64,000 nt of DNA, from contig CANJPH010000001.1 in assembly GCA_947476145.1 (NCBI GenBank), forward strand, positions 1-64,000. The letters run 5' to 3'. Below are positions 9,362 through 17,371 of this stretch, one piece after another. Below the pieces are notes generated by a model, which was given only the letters and a program-made list of their open reading frames with translations, was not told the origin of the DNA and did no database searches. Within the stretch, counting starts at the first letter, position 1. Each line of letters opens with the position of its first letter. The position numbers were made by a program, and so were the translations under genes. Source of the stretch: Bacteroidota bacterium (GTDB taxonomy: Bacteria > Bacteroidota > Bacteroidia > Chitinophagales > Chitinophagaceae).

Positions 9362-9381
9362 AATCAGCTAAAGTGCTGATT
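9362..9381 (+). other. Hairpin downstream of infC
   Basis: AATCAGC (9362-9368) and GCTGATT (9375-9381) form a perfect 7-bp stem with a 6-nt loop, 15 nt after the infC stop. It is followed only by a short T-run, so it may protect a 3' end or be a weak terminator rather than act alone. Confidence 0.5.
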
Positions 9382-9398
9382 TTCAATAGAAATTTTGT

Positions 9399-9429
9399 AA
9401 AAAGTCCTGATTTTTGGGGCTTTTTTTTT
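9399..9429 (+). terminator. Terminator between infC and rpmI
   Basis: AAAGTCC (9401-9407) pairs with GGGCTTT (9417-9423), with one G-U pair, and is followed by an uninterrupted T-run to 9429. It separates infC from rpmI-rplT, which are usually one transcript, so the ribosomal protein pair needs its own promoter or an antitermination mechanism. Confidence 0.75.
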
Positions 9430-9457
9430 GCTTTATGCGCTACTTGTACTACCTTCG
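9427..9457 (+). promoter_or_regulatory. Candidate rpmI-rplT promoter
   Basis: TTTG (9427-9430) and TACCTTCG (9450-9457), spaced 19 bp apart, match the Bacteroidota -33/-7 consensus with one mismatch in the -7 box. The -33 element is formed by the end of the preceding terminator T-run. Transcription would start near 9463 and give a leader of about 75 nt before rpmI. That leader is richer in G and C than its surroundings. Confidence 0.5.
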
Positions 9458-9537
9458 CCATCCATTTCCCACAAGGCTCAAAAAGTGTCTCGCCCGTGCA
9501 AGACCGCCAGTAGGGAGTAATCGTTAAGATTATAATA

Positions 9538-9738
9538 ATGCCAAAAGTAAAAACTAACTCAAGCGCAAAAAAGCGTTTTAAAGTTACTGGAACCGGTGAA
9601 ATCACCTTCCAAAAAGCGTTCAAAAGACACATCCTTACCAAGAAATCAACAAAGCGTAAAAGAGCAATGAGAAAGAAAGGTTTAGTAGGATCTACTAACA
9701 AGGATTTCGTTTTACGATTATTAAGATTAAAAGGATAA
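9538..9738 (+). CDS. rpmI: 50S ribosomal protein bL35
   Basis: This 66-residue, very basic protein ([20 protein letters not shown]) has the classic bL35 N-terminus and the RKKGLVG-type C-terminal stretch. It is a structural component of the large ribosomal subunit. It lies 190 bp after infC and 89 bp before rplT, unusually long gaps for this cluster. Regulation through the leader, for example by L20, is possible but not shown. Confidence 0.97.
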   Translation: MPKVKTNSSAKKRFKVTGTGEITFQKAFKRHILTKKSTKRKRAMRKKGLVGSTNKDFVLRLLRLKG

Positions 9739-9827
9739 TACTACCATCATTCCGATTGATTCAATTTCAACAATTTAAATTAACCGAGTCGTAGTCTTAT
9801 TGACGTAGATTCAAAAAAATATTAATT

Positions 9828-10175
9828 ATGCCACGTTCAAAAAATGCCGTTGCATCTAGAGCAAGAAGAAAAAAGATTTTAGACCAAGCAAAAGGGTTCT
9901 ATGGTAAGCGTAAAAACGTATATACTGTTGCCAAAAACGTATTAGAGAAAGGTTTAACTTACTCATATGTTGGTCGTAAATTAAAGAAGCGTGAATACCG
10001 TACTTTATGGATTGCACGTATTAACGCAGCAGTAAGAGAAGAAGGTTTAACCTATAGCCAATTCATTAATTTAATGGCGAAAAAAGGTTCTGATTTAAAC
10101 CGTAAAGTATTGGCCGATTTAGCAATGAACGAGCCAGCTACTTTCAAAGCTTTAGTTCAATCTGTGAAGGCTTAA
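9828..10175 (+). CDS. rplT: 50S ribosomal protein bL20
   Basis: This 115-residue bL20 ([20 protein letters not shown]) is an early-assembly 23S rRNA-binding protein. It is known in other phyla to repress its own operon by binding the leader mRNA. The N-terminal basic extension (about 1-58) is followed by the globular domain containing [18 protein letters not shown]. Length and sequence are canonical. A strong terminator follows at 10197-10226. Confidence 0.97.
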   Translation: MPRSKNAVASRARRKKILDQAKGFYGKRKNVYTVAKNVLEKGLTYSYVGRKLKKREYRTLWIARINAAVREEGLTYSQFINLMAKKGSDLNRKVLADLAMNEPATFKALVQSVKA

Positions 10176-10196
10176 TTGCTTCGCAAAACATATTTT

Positions 10197-10226
10197 AAAG
10201 CCTCGAGCATTTCTCGGGGCTTTTTT
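10197..10226 (+). terminator. rplT terminator
   Basis: AAAGCCTCGAG pairs with CTCGGGGCTTT around a CATTT loop (one G-U pair), followed by a T-run. It ends the rpmI-rplT transcript. Confidence 0.9.
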
Positions 10227-10295
10227 ATGCTCAATATCCGTTCAAAGAACTATTTTTGTGCTCTTAAAATAACAGCAACAACCCCAGCTTAAGCA

Positions 10296-11732
10296 ATGAA
10301 CAATACCTACACCTCCCTGGTAAAACAAACATTCCATTTTCCTCAAGAAGGTTTTGATAAAAATGAAAATGGCTACCTAGAGTTTAATGGTTTGGATTTA
10401 AAGGCAATTATCGAAAAACATGGCACTCCTTTGAAGTTAACTTATTTACCAAAAATTGGTATGCAAATTAACAAGGCCAAGAAAATGTTTGAAGTTGCTT
10501 TTAAGAAACACAAGTATGAAGGGGAATATTTTTATTGTTACTGTACCAAAAGTTCACACTTTTCTTTCATAGTGGAAGAGGCTTTGTCACATGGAGTACA
10601 TTTAGAAACTTCTTTTGCGTATGATATTGAAATTATCAATCAGCTCTATAAGCGTCGTAAAATAAACAAAGATATTTTTATCATTTGTAATGGCTTTAAG
10701 CAAAAGACCTATACTAGCAGAATTACCAAGTTAATTAATAATGGATTTAAAAATGTGATTCCTATCTTAGACAATGTCGAAGAATTACAGTTTTACAAGC
10801 GAAATGCGAAAGTACCATTCAGATTAGGTATCCGTGTTGCTGCAGAGGAAGAGCCTAGTTTTCCTTTCTATACATCTCGTTTAGGCATACGTGCAAAAGA
10901 CATTTTAGAATTTTATGTGGACGAAATAGAAGGTTATGAAGATAAGTTCCAATTAAAAATGTTACATATTTTTTTAAACAAAGGAATTAAGGATGATATA
11001 TATTACTGGTCAGAGTTAAATAAGATCATTAATCTGTATTGTCAATTAAAAAAAATCTGTCCTGAATTAGATTCAATCAATATAGGTGGTGGATTTCCTA
11101 TTAAGCACTCATTAGGATTTGAATATGATTACCAATTCATCATCAATGAGATTGTATCCAATATTAAGAAGGCATGTAATAAAGCAAAAGTGCCCATGCC
11201 AAATGTCTATACCGAATTTGGTTCTTATACAGTGGGAGAGAGCATGGCGCATATCTACAAAGTATTGGCTGAGAAAAAACAAAACGATAGAGAGTGTTGG
11301 TATATGATTGACTCTTCTTTTATTACCACGCTTCCAGATACCTGGGGTATTGGAGAGAAGTTTTTAATGCTTCCGGTGAATAAATGGGAGAACGATTATC
11401 AACGTGTGGTTTTAGGAGGTATTACTTGCGACAGCCATGACTATTATGACTCGGAAGAACATATTAATGAGGTTTTCCTTCCCAAATTAAAGGATGCGGA
11501 GAAAGAGGATAAAACCGAGGAAAATAGCGAACCCTTATATGTTGGATTTTTCCATACTGGAGCCTATCAGGATCAAATTAGTGGATATGGTGGAATTAAG
11601 CACTGCTTGATCCCATCCCCTAAACATGTGATTGTTGAAAAGGATCCAAAAACTGGAAAAATGGTGGATTGGGTGTACGCAAAGGAGCAAACCGCTCAAA
11701 GTATGTTAAAAATATTAGGTTACCTTCGTTAA
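10296..11732 (+). CDS. Arginine decarboxylase (PLP-dependent, alanine-racemase fold)
   Basis: This 478-residue cytoplasmic enzyme probably converts arginine to agmatine. It has the fold-type III decarboxylase layout: a PLP-lysine region FYCYCTKSSHFSF (about residues 78-90), the phosphate-binding INIGGGFP (about 267-274), and the C-terminal GGITCDSHDYYD holding the active-site Cys-Asp. It is shorter than E. coli SpeA and matches the compact Bacteroidota arginine decarboxylase type. AguB and AguA in the same window use agmatine, which supports arginine over diaminopimelate or ornithine. TATTTTTG at 10251-10258 is a -7-like box. A terminator follows at 11753. Confidence 0.82.
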   Translation: MNNTYTSLVKQTFHFPQEGFDKNENGYLEFNGLDLKAIIEKHGTPLKLTYLPKIGMQINKAKKMFEVAFKKHKYEGEYFYCYCTKSSHFSFIVEEALSHGVHLETSFAYDIEIINQLYKRRKINKDIFIICNGFKQKTYTSRITKLINNGFKNVIPILDNVEELQFYKRNAKVPFRLGIRVAAEEEPSFPFYTSRLGIRAKDILEFYVDEIEGYEDKFQLKMLHIFLNKGIKDDIYYWSELNKIINLYCQLKKICPELDSINIGGGFPIKHSLGFEYDYQFIINEIVSNIKKACNKAKVPMPNVYTEFGSYTVGESMAHIYKVLAEKKQNDRECWYMIDSSFITTLPDTWGIGEKFLMLPVNKWENDYQRVVLGGITCDSHDYYDSEEHINEVFLPKLKDAEKEDKTEENSEPLYVGFFHTGAYQDQISGYGGIKHCLIPSPKHVIVEKDPKTGKMVDWVYAKEQTAQSMLKILGYLR

Positions 11733-11752
11733 TAACTGATAATGAATTGATT

Positions 11753-11783
11753 AAGGCCATAATATTGAATTATGGCCTTTTTT
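11753..11783 (+). terminator. Terminator after arginine decarboxylase
   Basis: AAGGCCATAAT (11753-11763) pairs perfectly with ATTATGGCCTT (11769-11779) around ATTGA, then a T-run. Confidence 0.9.
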
Positions 11784-11899
11784 GTGTCATTTAGTCTTGT
11801 TTTTGCTATGTTAATTCTTAGTTAAGTGCCAAGATGACTTGAAAACAAATTTGTAGGGCACTTTGAAAATCCCTAATTTTGAATCAAATAGTAGAAGAT

Positions 11900-12316
11900 A
11901 TGTACCCTGCAGAGATTGTTTTACCAATGAAGGCTGAATTAGTTGATAATGGTTTTGAAGATTTAAAATCAGCATCAGAAGTAGAAAGTGCAATTAAAAA
12001 TGATGGTACAACTTTGGTTGTGATCAATTCTGTTTGTGGTTGTTCAGCTGGTGCATGTCGTCCGGGTGTTTTGATGGCAGTAGCAAATGCTACAATCAAA
12101 CCAGATAGAATCACCACTACTTTTGCAGGATTTGATGTAGAAGCGGTAAATAAAGTAAGAGAATACCATTTACCTTATCCACCATCTTCTCCTGCCATTG
12201 CACTATTTAAAAACGGTGAGTTAGTAAGTATGGTGGAAAGACACCATATTGAAGGCACCCCAGCTCAGGTAATCGCACAACATTTAATTTCAGTGTTCAA
12301 CGAACATTGTAATTAG
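11900..12316 (+). CDS. Bacilliredoxin (BrxA/BrxB, YphP/YqiW family)
   Basis: This 138-residue thioredoxin-fold protein would remove bacillithiol from S-bacillithiolated proteins in the cytoplasm. The family signature Cys-Gly-Cys is present in VVINSVCGCSAGACRPG (about residues 47-63). So are PSSPAIALFKNGE, RHHIEG and the conserved C-terminal His-Cys. The ATG at 11900 (MYPAEIVLPMK) is chosen over an upstream TTG because it matches the usual YphP length. BshB1 at 14.6 kb provides the matching thiol pathway. A terminator follows at 12363. Confidence 0.9.
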   Translation: MYPAEIVLPMKAELVDNGFEDLKSASEVESAIKNDGTTLVVINSVCGCSAGACRPGVLMAVANATIKPDRITTTFAGFDVEAVNKVREYHLPYPPSSPAIALFKNGELVSMVERHHIEGTPAQVIAQHLISVFNEHCN

Positions 12317-12362
12317 TAAAAATATTTAATGGTTTTTGTTTTTAGATGGGTTAGTAAAATAC

Positions 12363-12392
12363 GGCCGCACTTTCTAGTGTGGCCCTTTTTTT
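12363..12392 (+). terminator. Terminator after the bacilliredoxin gene
   Basis: GGCCGCACT pairs with AGTGTGGCC around a TTCT loop (one G-U pair), followed by a CTTTTTTT tail. Confidence 0.88.
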
Positions 12393-12454
12393 ACCTGAAT
12401 TCAAGTAAAGTGAATAATTCTAAGTAACATTGCATTACATTATTCAGTTAAGAT

Positions 12455-13618
12455 ATGTACCCTAATTTATATTATTTAATAGAAGATTTATTTGGAGTTA
12501 AACTCAATGCACTTAAATTGATTAATTCCTTTGGATTCTTTGTGGCATTGGCTTTCATAGCATCTGGGTATGTTCTTTATAAGGAATTGAAAAGAAAGGA
12601 ACAACTCGGAGAATTTATTGCCTTGGAAGAAACTTATGTAGTTGGCGCGCCTGCAACTATCACTGAATTAATATCCGGGTTTGGTTTCGGCTTTTTATTT
12701 GGATACAAAATTATAGGTGCCTTTATTATTGAGAATGCTTTAAATAATACACAAGCTTTTATACTATCATTACAAGGCAGCTGGTTGGCTGGATTGCTAG
12801 TAGGTGGGGTGATGCTTTATTTAAAATGGAGAGAGAAAGAAAAAACTAAATTGGCTAAGCCTGAAACCAAAAAGTATATGGTATGGCCTCACGACAGAGT
12901 AGGTGATATTGTATTGCAAGCTGCGCTTTGGGGTTTTTTAGGCGCAAAAATATTTCATAACCTTGAGAACTTAGATGACTTTGCAAAAGATCCTATTGGT
13001 GCTTTAATTTCTTTTAGTGGACTCACTTTTTATGGTGGATTAATTTTAGCAACCATTGCAATTATTATTTATATACGTAAGTTTAAAATTCGTGTAATTC
13101 ATTTTGCAGATGCAATGGCACCCACCATGTTATTTGCGTATGCAGCAGGACGAATTGGATGTCATATGAGTGGTGATGGCGATTGGGGAATTCCTAATTT
13201 TAACCCCAAGCCTTTTACCTGGTTGCCGGATTGGATGTGGGCATATACTTATCCGCACAATGTGGTAAATGAAGGGATTGCCATACCCAACTGCATTGGT
13301 AACTATTGTAACCAATTACCGCTACCTGTTTATCCAACCACTTTATACGAGGTAGTGGGCACTTTCATTTTATTTGGTATCATGTGGATATTCCGAAAAA
13401 AAATCACACAGCCAGGTGTTTTAACTGGTATGTACCTTGTTTTTGCCGGTTTTGAAAGGATCTTAATTGAAAAGATTAGGGTGAATAAAAGAATACATTC
13501 CTTACCTTTTGAACCGACACAAGCTGAATTAATCTCAAGTTTCTTAATTTTGATTGGAATTGTATTTTTGGTGCGATCCAAAAAATGGTTCCCTAAAAAA
13601 CAAGCACAAATAAATTAA
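12455..13618 (+). CDS. lgt: Prolipoprotein diacylglyceryl transferase
   Basis: Lgt attaches diacylglycerol to the lipobox cysteine of prolipoproteins at the inner membrane. The 387-residue protein has about seven hydrophobic segments and the Lgt signature AAGRIGCHMSGDGDWG (about residues 228-243), plus LPVYPTTLYE and the essential-Arg region. It is longer than E. coli Lgt (about 290 residues), with extra residues near 115-145, as in other Bacteroidota. Several lipoproteins in this window are its likely substrates. yajQ follows after 6 bp, so the two are probably co-transcribed. Confidence 0.92.
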   Translation: MYPNLYYLIEDLFGVKLNALKLINSFGFFVALAFIASGYVLYKELKRKEQLGEFIALEETYVVGAPATITELISGFGFGFLFGYKIIGAFIIENALNNTQAFILSLQGSWLAGLLVGGVMLYLKWREKEKTKLAKPETKKYMVWPHDRVGDIVLQAALWGFLGAKIFHNLENLDDFAKDPIGALISFSGLTFYGGLILATIAIIIYIRKFKIRVIHFADAMAPTMLFAYAAGRIGCHMSGDGDWGIPNFNPKPFTWLPDWMWAYTYPHNVVNEGIAIPNCIGNYCNQLPLPVYPTTLYEVVGTFILFGIMWIFRKKITQPGVLTGMYLVFAGFERILIEKIRVNKRIHSLPFEPTQAELISSFLILIGIVFLVRSKKWFPKKQAQIN

Positions 13619-13624
13619 TATATT

Positions 13625-14113
13625 ATGCCATCATTTGACATTGCCAGTAGCGTAGACGTACAAATCCTTGACAACGCAGTAAATATTGTTAAAAAGGAAA
13701 TTACTAATCGATTCGATTTCAAGGGAATACACGTTGTAATTGAATTAAATAAGAAGGAATATTTAGTTAAATTGGAGTCGGATTCAGAGATGAAAGTACA
13801 GCAAATAGTAGATGTACTTTTAAGCAGATCCATTAAACAGGGGATTGATGCCAATGCATTTGACCTATCCAAAGATCCTCAACCAAGTGGTAAAATCTTT
13901 AAAAAAGACGTTCCAGTTAGAAACGGCTTAAAACAGGAGGATGCAAAGAAATTAGTGAAGTTTATAAAAGACAAGGGTTTGAAAGTACAAACTGCCATCA
14001 TGGACGATATTATTCGTGTTACTGGCAAGAAAATTGATGATTTACAAGAAGTTATCACTGCTTGTAGGGAGGAAAATTTTGGCGTGCCCTTGCAATATAT
14101 AAATATGAAGTAG
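13625..14113 (+). CDS. yajQ: YajQ-family nucleotide-binding protein
   Basis: This 162-residue cytoplasmic protein starts MPSFDIASSVDVQILDNAVN and contains TNRFDFKG and the C-terminal GVPLQYINMK, all typical of YajQ. It has two ferredoxin-like domains. Homologues bind cyclic di-GMP in Xanthomonas or other nucleotides and RNA elsewhere; the ligand here is unknown. It lies 6 bp after lgt in the same operon. Confidence 0.92.
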   Translation: MPSFDIASSVDVQILDNAVNIVKKEITNRFDFKGIHVVIELNKKEYLVKLESDSEMKVQQIVDVLLSRSIKQGIDANAFDLSKDPQPSGKIFKKDVPVRNGLKQEDAKKLVKFIKDKGLKVQTAIMDDIIRVTGKKIDDLQEVITACREENFGVPLQYINMK

Positions 14114-14119
14114 CAATAA

Positions 14120-14151
14120 TTTGGCAAAAAGGGCTATTTAGCCTAAATTTG
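14120..14151 (+). promoter_or_regulatory. rpmE2 promoter (Bacteroidota -33/-7)
   Basis: TTTG (14120-14123), a 20-bp spacer and TAAATTTG (14144-14151) match the Bacteroidota primary promoter exactly. It lies directly after the yajQ stop and would give a leader of about 48 nt. Confidence 0.82.
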
Positions 14152-14204
14152 CGACCTATTCAATAATTGTACGGCAAAAACCGTGCTTCCTTAAAAATTC
14201 ATTC

Positions 14205-14456
14205 ATGAAACAAGGTATCCATCCAGAAGCTTATCGCTTTGTAGTTTTTAAAGACATGAGTAACGGAACTACTTTTTTAAGTAAGTCTGCAGCTCAAACG
14301 AAAGAAACCATTTTGTTCGAAGACGGCAACGAGTATCCAGTTATCAAATTGGAGATTTCTAACACTTCACACCCTTTTTACACTGGTAAAAACATGTTAG
14401 TGGACACGGCTGGTCGTATCGACAAATTCAACAAGCGTTACGCAAAGAAAAAATAA
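14205..14456 (+). CDS. rpmE2: 50S ribosomal protein bL31, type B (zinc-free)
   Basis: This 83-residue protein ([20 protein letters not shown]) matches type B L31. It lacks the four-cysteine zinc ribbon of type A and retains [13 protein letters not shown] and the C-terminal basic FNKRYAKKK. It is a structural protein at the 50S/30S bridge. It has its own promoter and terminator. In some bacteria type B is a zinc-starvation paralogue; here it may be the main copy, which cannot be judged from one window. Confidence 0.95.
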   Translation: MKQGIHPEAYRFVVFKDMSNGTTFLSKSAAQTKETILFEDGNEYPVIKLEISNTSHPFYTGKNMLVDTAGRIDKFNKRYAKKK

Positions 14457-14494
14457 AAGCCGACTTTTTAAAAGTCATATTTTATACTTATTTG

Positions 14495-14528
14495 AACCCT
14501 TTCTTACTTTTGTGAGAGAGGGTTTTTT
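14495..14528 (+). terminator. rpmE2 terminator
   Basis: AACCCTTTCTTAC pairs with GTGAGAGAGGGTT over 13 bp (two G-U pairs) around TTTT, followed by a T-run. Confidence 0.92.
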
Positions 14529-14540
14529 GTCAAAAGGGAA

Positions 14541-14570
14541 CTTGAGCGGAGCCAATTATACTTACCTTTG
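14541..14570 (+). promoter_or_regulatory. bshB1 promoter
   Basis: CTTG (14541-14544) and TACCTTTG (14563-14570) are separated by 18 bp, close to the Bacteroidota consensus. The transcript would start about 12 nt before the bshB1 ATG. Confidence 0.65.
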
Positions 14571-14589
14571 TTAATCTTAACTAAACACC

Positions 14590-15321
14590 ATGCATAAATT
14601 AGATATTCTTGCTTTTGGAGCACATCCCGACGATGTCGAATTAGGGTGTGCTGGTACTTTATTAGGCGCTATCGCCGAAGGTAAAAAAGTAGGAGTGATA
14701 GATTTAACAAAAGGTGAATTAGGAACGCGTGGTACTATTTCACAAAGACTTTCCGAATCGCAATTGGCAAGTGAGGTATTGGGTTTAAGTATTCGTGAAA
14801 ATTTAGGGATGGCAGATGGATTTTTTATAAACAATAAAGAACATCAATTGATAGTTATTGAAACCATTAGAAGGTTTCAGCCCTCCATTATATTTTGTAA
14901 TGCACCCGAAGATCGTCATCCCGATCATGGTCGAGCAGCAAGTTTGATTGAAGAAGCCGCTTTTTTATCTGGACTTGAAAAAATAAAAACTTCACACGAG
15001 GGTATTGCGCAAGAAGCTTGGAGACCCACACAGGTTTTTCATTATATCCAATCGCGCAGTTTAACCCCTCATTTTGTGGTAGACATTAGTAAGCATATTG
15101 AAAAGAAGATGGAGTCCATTATGGCTTATCAATCACAATTTTACAATCCCAACTCCAATGAGCCTGATACTTTTATTTCAAGTGCTGCATTTTTAGAATT
15201 TGTGAAGGGGAGAGCTAAAGAATTAGGGCAGCAAATTGGTGTTCAATATGCAGAGGGGTTTATTACCAAAAAAATATTAGGAATAAATAGCTTGAATGCA
15301 ATTGTTCAAAATAAAACTTAA
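14590..15321 (+). CDS. bshB1: Bacillithiol biosynthesis deacetylase BshB1
   Basis: This 243-residue PIG-L/LmbE-type zinc enzyme removes acetate from N-acetylglucosaminyl-malate, the second step of bacillithiol synthesis. Zinc and catalytic residues are visible in AFGAHPDDVELG (about residues 9-20) and EDRHPDHGRAA (about 98-108). LTKGELGTRGT and AEGFITKK are typical of BshB1 rather than of MshB or Mca. BshA and BshC are not in the window. aguB follows after 41 bp on the same strand, with no visible metabolic link. Confidence 0.92.
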   Translation: MHKLDILAFGAHPDDVELGCAGTLLGAIAEGKKVGVIDLTKGELGTRGTISQRLSESQLASEVLGLSIRENLGMADGFFINNKEHQLIVIETIRRFQPSIIFCNAPEDRHPDHGRAASLIEEAAFLSGLEKIKTSHEGIAQEAWRPTQVFHYIQSRSLTPHFVVDISKHIEKKMESIMAYQSQFYNPNSNEPDTFISSAAFLEFVKGRAKELGQQIGVQYAEGFITKKILGINSLNAIVQNKT

Positions 15322-15362
15322 TTATACTAATTAAAATATTCATTACTTTATAATTCATCATT

Positions 15363-16244
15363 ATGTCCATCGTTAAAGTAGGCTTAGTTCAAATGACTTG
15401 TAGTGCAGACGTAAATGCCAACAAACAAAAAGCCATTGAAAAAATTAAAGAAGCAGCTAAACAGGGTGCAAATATCATTTGCTTACAAGAATTATACACC
15501 TCTTTATACTTTTGTGATGTAGAAGCGTATGAAAATTTTAAATTAGCTGAACCTATTCCCGGGAAAACAACCGATGAACTTTCTTTATTAGCTAAGGAGT
15601 TAGGGGTGGTTATTATTGCTTCTCTATTCGAAAAAAGAGCAGAAGGGTTATATCATAATACTACTGCCGTGGTGGATGCGGATGGCGCTTATTTAGGGAA
15701 GTATCGTAAAATGCATATTCCTGATGATCCTGCTTATTATGAAAAATTTTATTTTACTCCAGGTGATTTAGGCTATAAAGTTTTTAAAACAAAATTCGCA
15801 ACAATAGGTGTGTTAATTTGTTGGGATCAATGGTACCCAGAAGCTGCAAGGATCACTTCCTTAATGGGTGCTGAAATGATATTTTATCCAACCGCAATTG
15901 GTTGGGCCACTGCTCAGGACGAAGCAACCAATACCGAACAATATAATGCTTGGCAAACCATTCAACGTAGTCATGCTATTGCAAATGGTGTTCCAGTGAT
16001 TAGCGTTAACCGTGTAGGATTAGAGCAAAATGGATTAATGAAGTTTTGGGGCGGTAGCTTTGTAAGCAATCCTTTTGGAACATTGTTATACAAAGCATCA
16101 CATGATCAGGAAGAAGTTGCCGTGGTAGATATTGATACCGATAAATCGGATAGCTATCGAACTCATTGGCCGTTTTTACGTGATAGAAGGATTGATTCTT
16201 ACGAACCCATTACTAAAAGATATATTGACGACAAAAATGCTTAA
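15363..16244 (+). CDS. aguB: N-carbamoylputrescine amidase
   Basis: This 293-residue nitrilase-superfamily enzyme hydrolyses N-carbamoylputrescine to putrescine, CO2 and ammonia. The Glu-Lys-Cys triad lies in CLQELYTS (about residue 42), YRKMHIPDD (about 115) and LICWDQWYPE (about 155). The CWDQWYPEAAR context is typical of AguB. The gene overlaps aguA by 8 bp, so the last two steps of agmatine breakdown are translationally coupled. Confidence 0.94.
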   Translation: MSIVKVGLVQMTCSADVNANKQKAIEKIKEAAKQGANIICLQELYTSLYFCDVEAYENFKLAEPIPGKTTDELSLLAKELGVVIIASLFEKRAEGLYHNTTAVVDADGAYLGKYRKMHIPDDPAYYEKFYFTPGDLGYKVFKTKFATIGVLICWDQWYPEAARITSLMGAEMIFYPTAIGWATAQDEATNTEQYNAWQTIQRSHAIANGVPVISVNRVGLEQNGLMKFWGGSFVSNPFGTLLYKASHDQEEVAVVDIDTDKSDSYRTHWPFLRDRRIDSYEPITKRYIDDKNA

Positions 16245-17298
16245 CAATTCACCTACTCCAAAATCTTTAGGATATTATTTTCCAGCAGAATTTGCAAAGC
16301 ATGACGCCATGTGGTTAAGCTGGCCGCATAAGGAAGAAAGCTGGCCAGGAAAAATAGCTTCCATTTACCCTTCTTATTGTGAATTTATAAAAGTGGTATC
16401 CTTAACCGAAAAGGTTTGTATTAATGTTGTAAATGATAAAATGCGTCAGTCTGCTGCTAAAATGTTAGAATTATCAGGGGTTGATTTATCCCGTGTGCAA
16501 TTTTTTATTCATCCCACCAATGATGCTTGGTGTAGAGATCACGGACCTAGTTTTCTAATTCGAAATAATAAGGATCAACCTAAAGCGATAGTGGATTGGA
16601 ATATCAATGCATGGGGAGGAAAATATCCACCTTATGATTTAGACGATGAAATACCAACGCATATTGCCAAAGCATTGAATCTGCCAGTATTTTATCCAAA
16701 CATTATTATGGAAGGAGGTTCTGTAGATTTTAATGGTGCAGGTACAGTACTTACCTCAAAATGTTGTTTATTAAATCCCAATCGCAATCCAGCATTGAGT
16801 CAGGATCAAATAGAAAGGTATTTATGTAATTATTATGGGGTAGAACAGGTATTGTGGGTGTCTGAAGGAATAGTGGGAGATGATACCGATGGTCATATTG
16901 ATGACACCGTTCGTTTTGTGAATGAAGACACGGTGGTTACTGTCGTGGAATCCAATGTACTATCAGAAAATCATGAGTTACTCCAACGTAATTTAAAAGA
17001 ACTGAAAGAAATGCGTTTAGCCAATGGGAAACAATTAAATATTCTTGAATTGCCCATGCCTGCAGATGTAATGTATGATGGACAAATGTTGCCTGCTTCT
17101 TATGCTAATTTTTATATAAGCAACGGTCATATCATTGTACCAACTTATCGATGTGCCCAAGACGATTCTGCGATGCAAATTATCCAAAGCTGTTTTCCAA
17201 CTAGACAAGTGGTAGGGATTGACTCAACTGATATTATTTGGGGACTAGGTAGTTTTCATTGTTTAAGTCAACAAGAACCAAGTATAGATCCATCCTAA
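16237..17298 (+). CDS. aguA: Agmatine deiminase
   Basis: This 353-residue guanidine-modifying enzyme converts agmatine to N-carbamoylputrescine and ammonia. Active-site motifs are NDAWCRDHGPSF (about residues 93-104), GDDTDGHIDD (about 213-222) and the C-terminal GLGSFHCLSQQEPS carrying the nucleophilic Cys. The ATG at 16237 (MLNNSPTPKSLGYYFPAEF) is chosen. An upstream in-frame ATG at 16132 lies deep inside aguB and adds residues unlike the family. It overlaps aguB by 8 bp and completes arginine to putrescine with the decarboxylase at 10.3 kb. Confidence 0.95.
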   Translation: MLNNSPTPKSLGYYFPAEFAKHDAMWLSWPHKEESWPGKIASIYPSYCEFIKVVSLTEKVCINVVNDKMRQSAAKMLELSGVDLSRVQFFIHPTNDAWCRDHGPSFLIRNNKDQPKAIVDWNINAWGGKYPPYDLDDEIPTHIAKALNLPVFYPNIIMEGGSVDFNGAGTVLTSKCCLLNPNRNPALSQDQIERYLCNYYGVEQVLWVSEGIVGDDTDGHIDDTVRFVNEDTVVTVVESNVLSENHELLQRNLKELKEMRLANGKQLNILELPMPADVMYDGQMLPASYANFYISNGHIIVPTYRCAQDDSAMQIIQSCFPTRQVVGIDSTDIIWGLGSFHCLSQQEPSIDPS

Positions 17299-17371
17299 GA
17301 TTATTTATACATATAAACATGTAAAAAATATTAAACTTTTTACCTTGATTTTATAATAACCTTTTGCAAAC

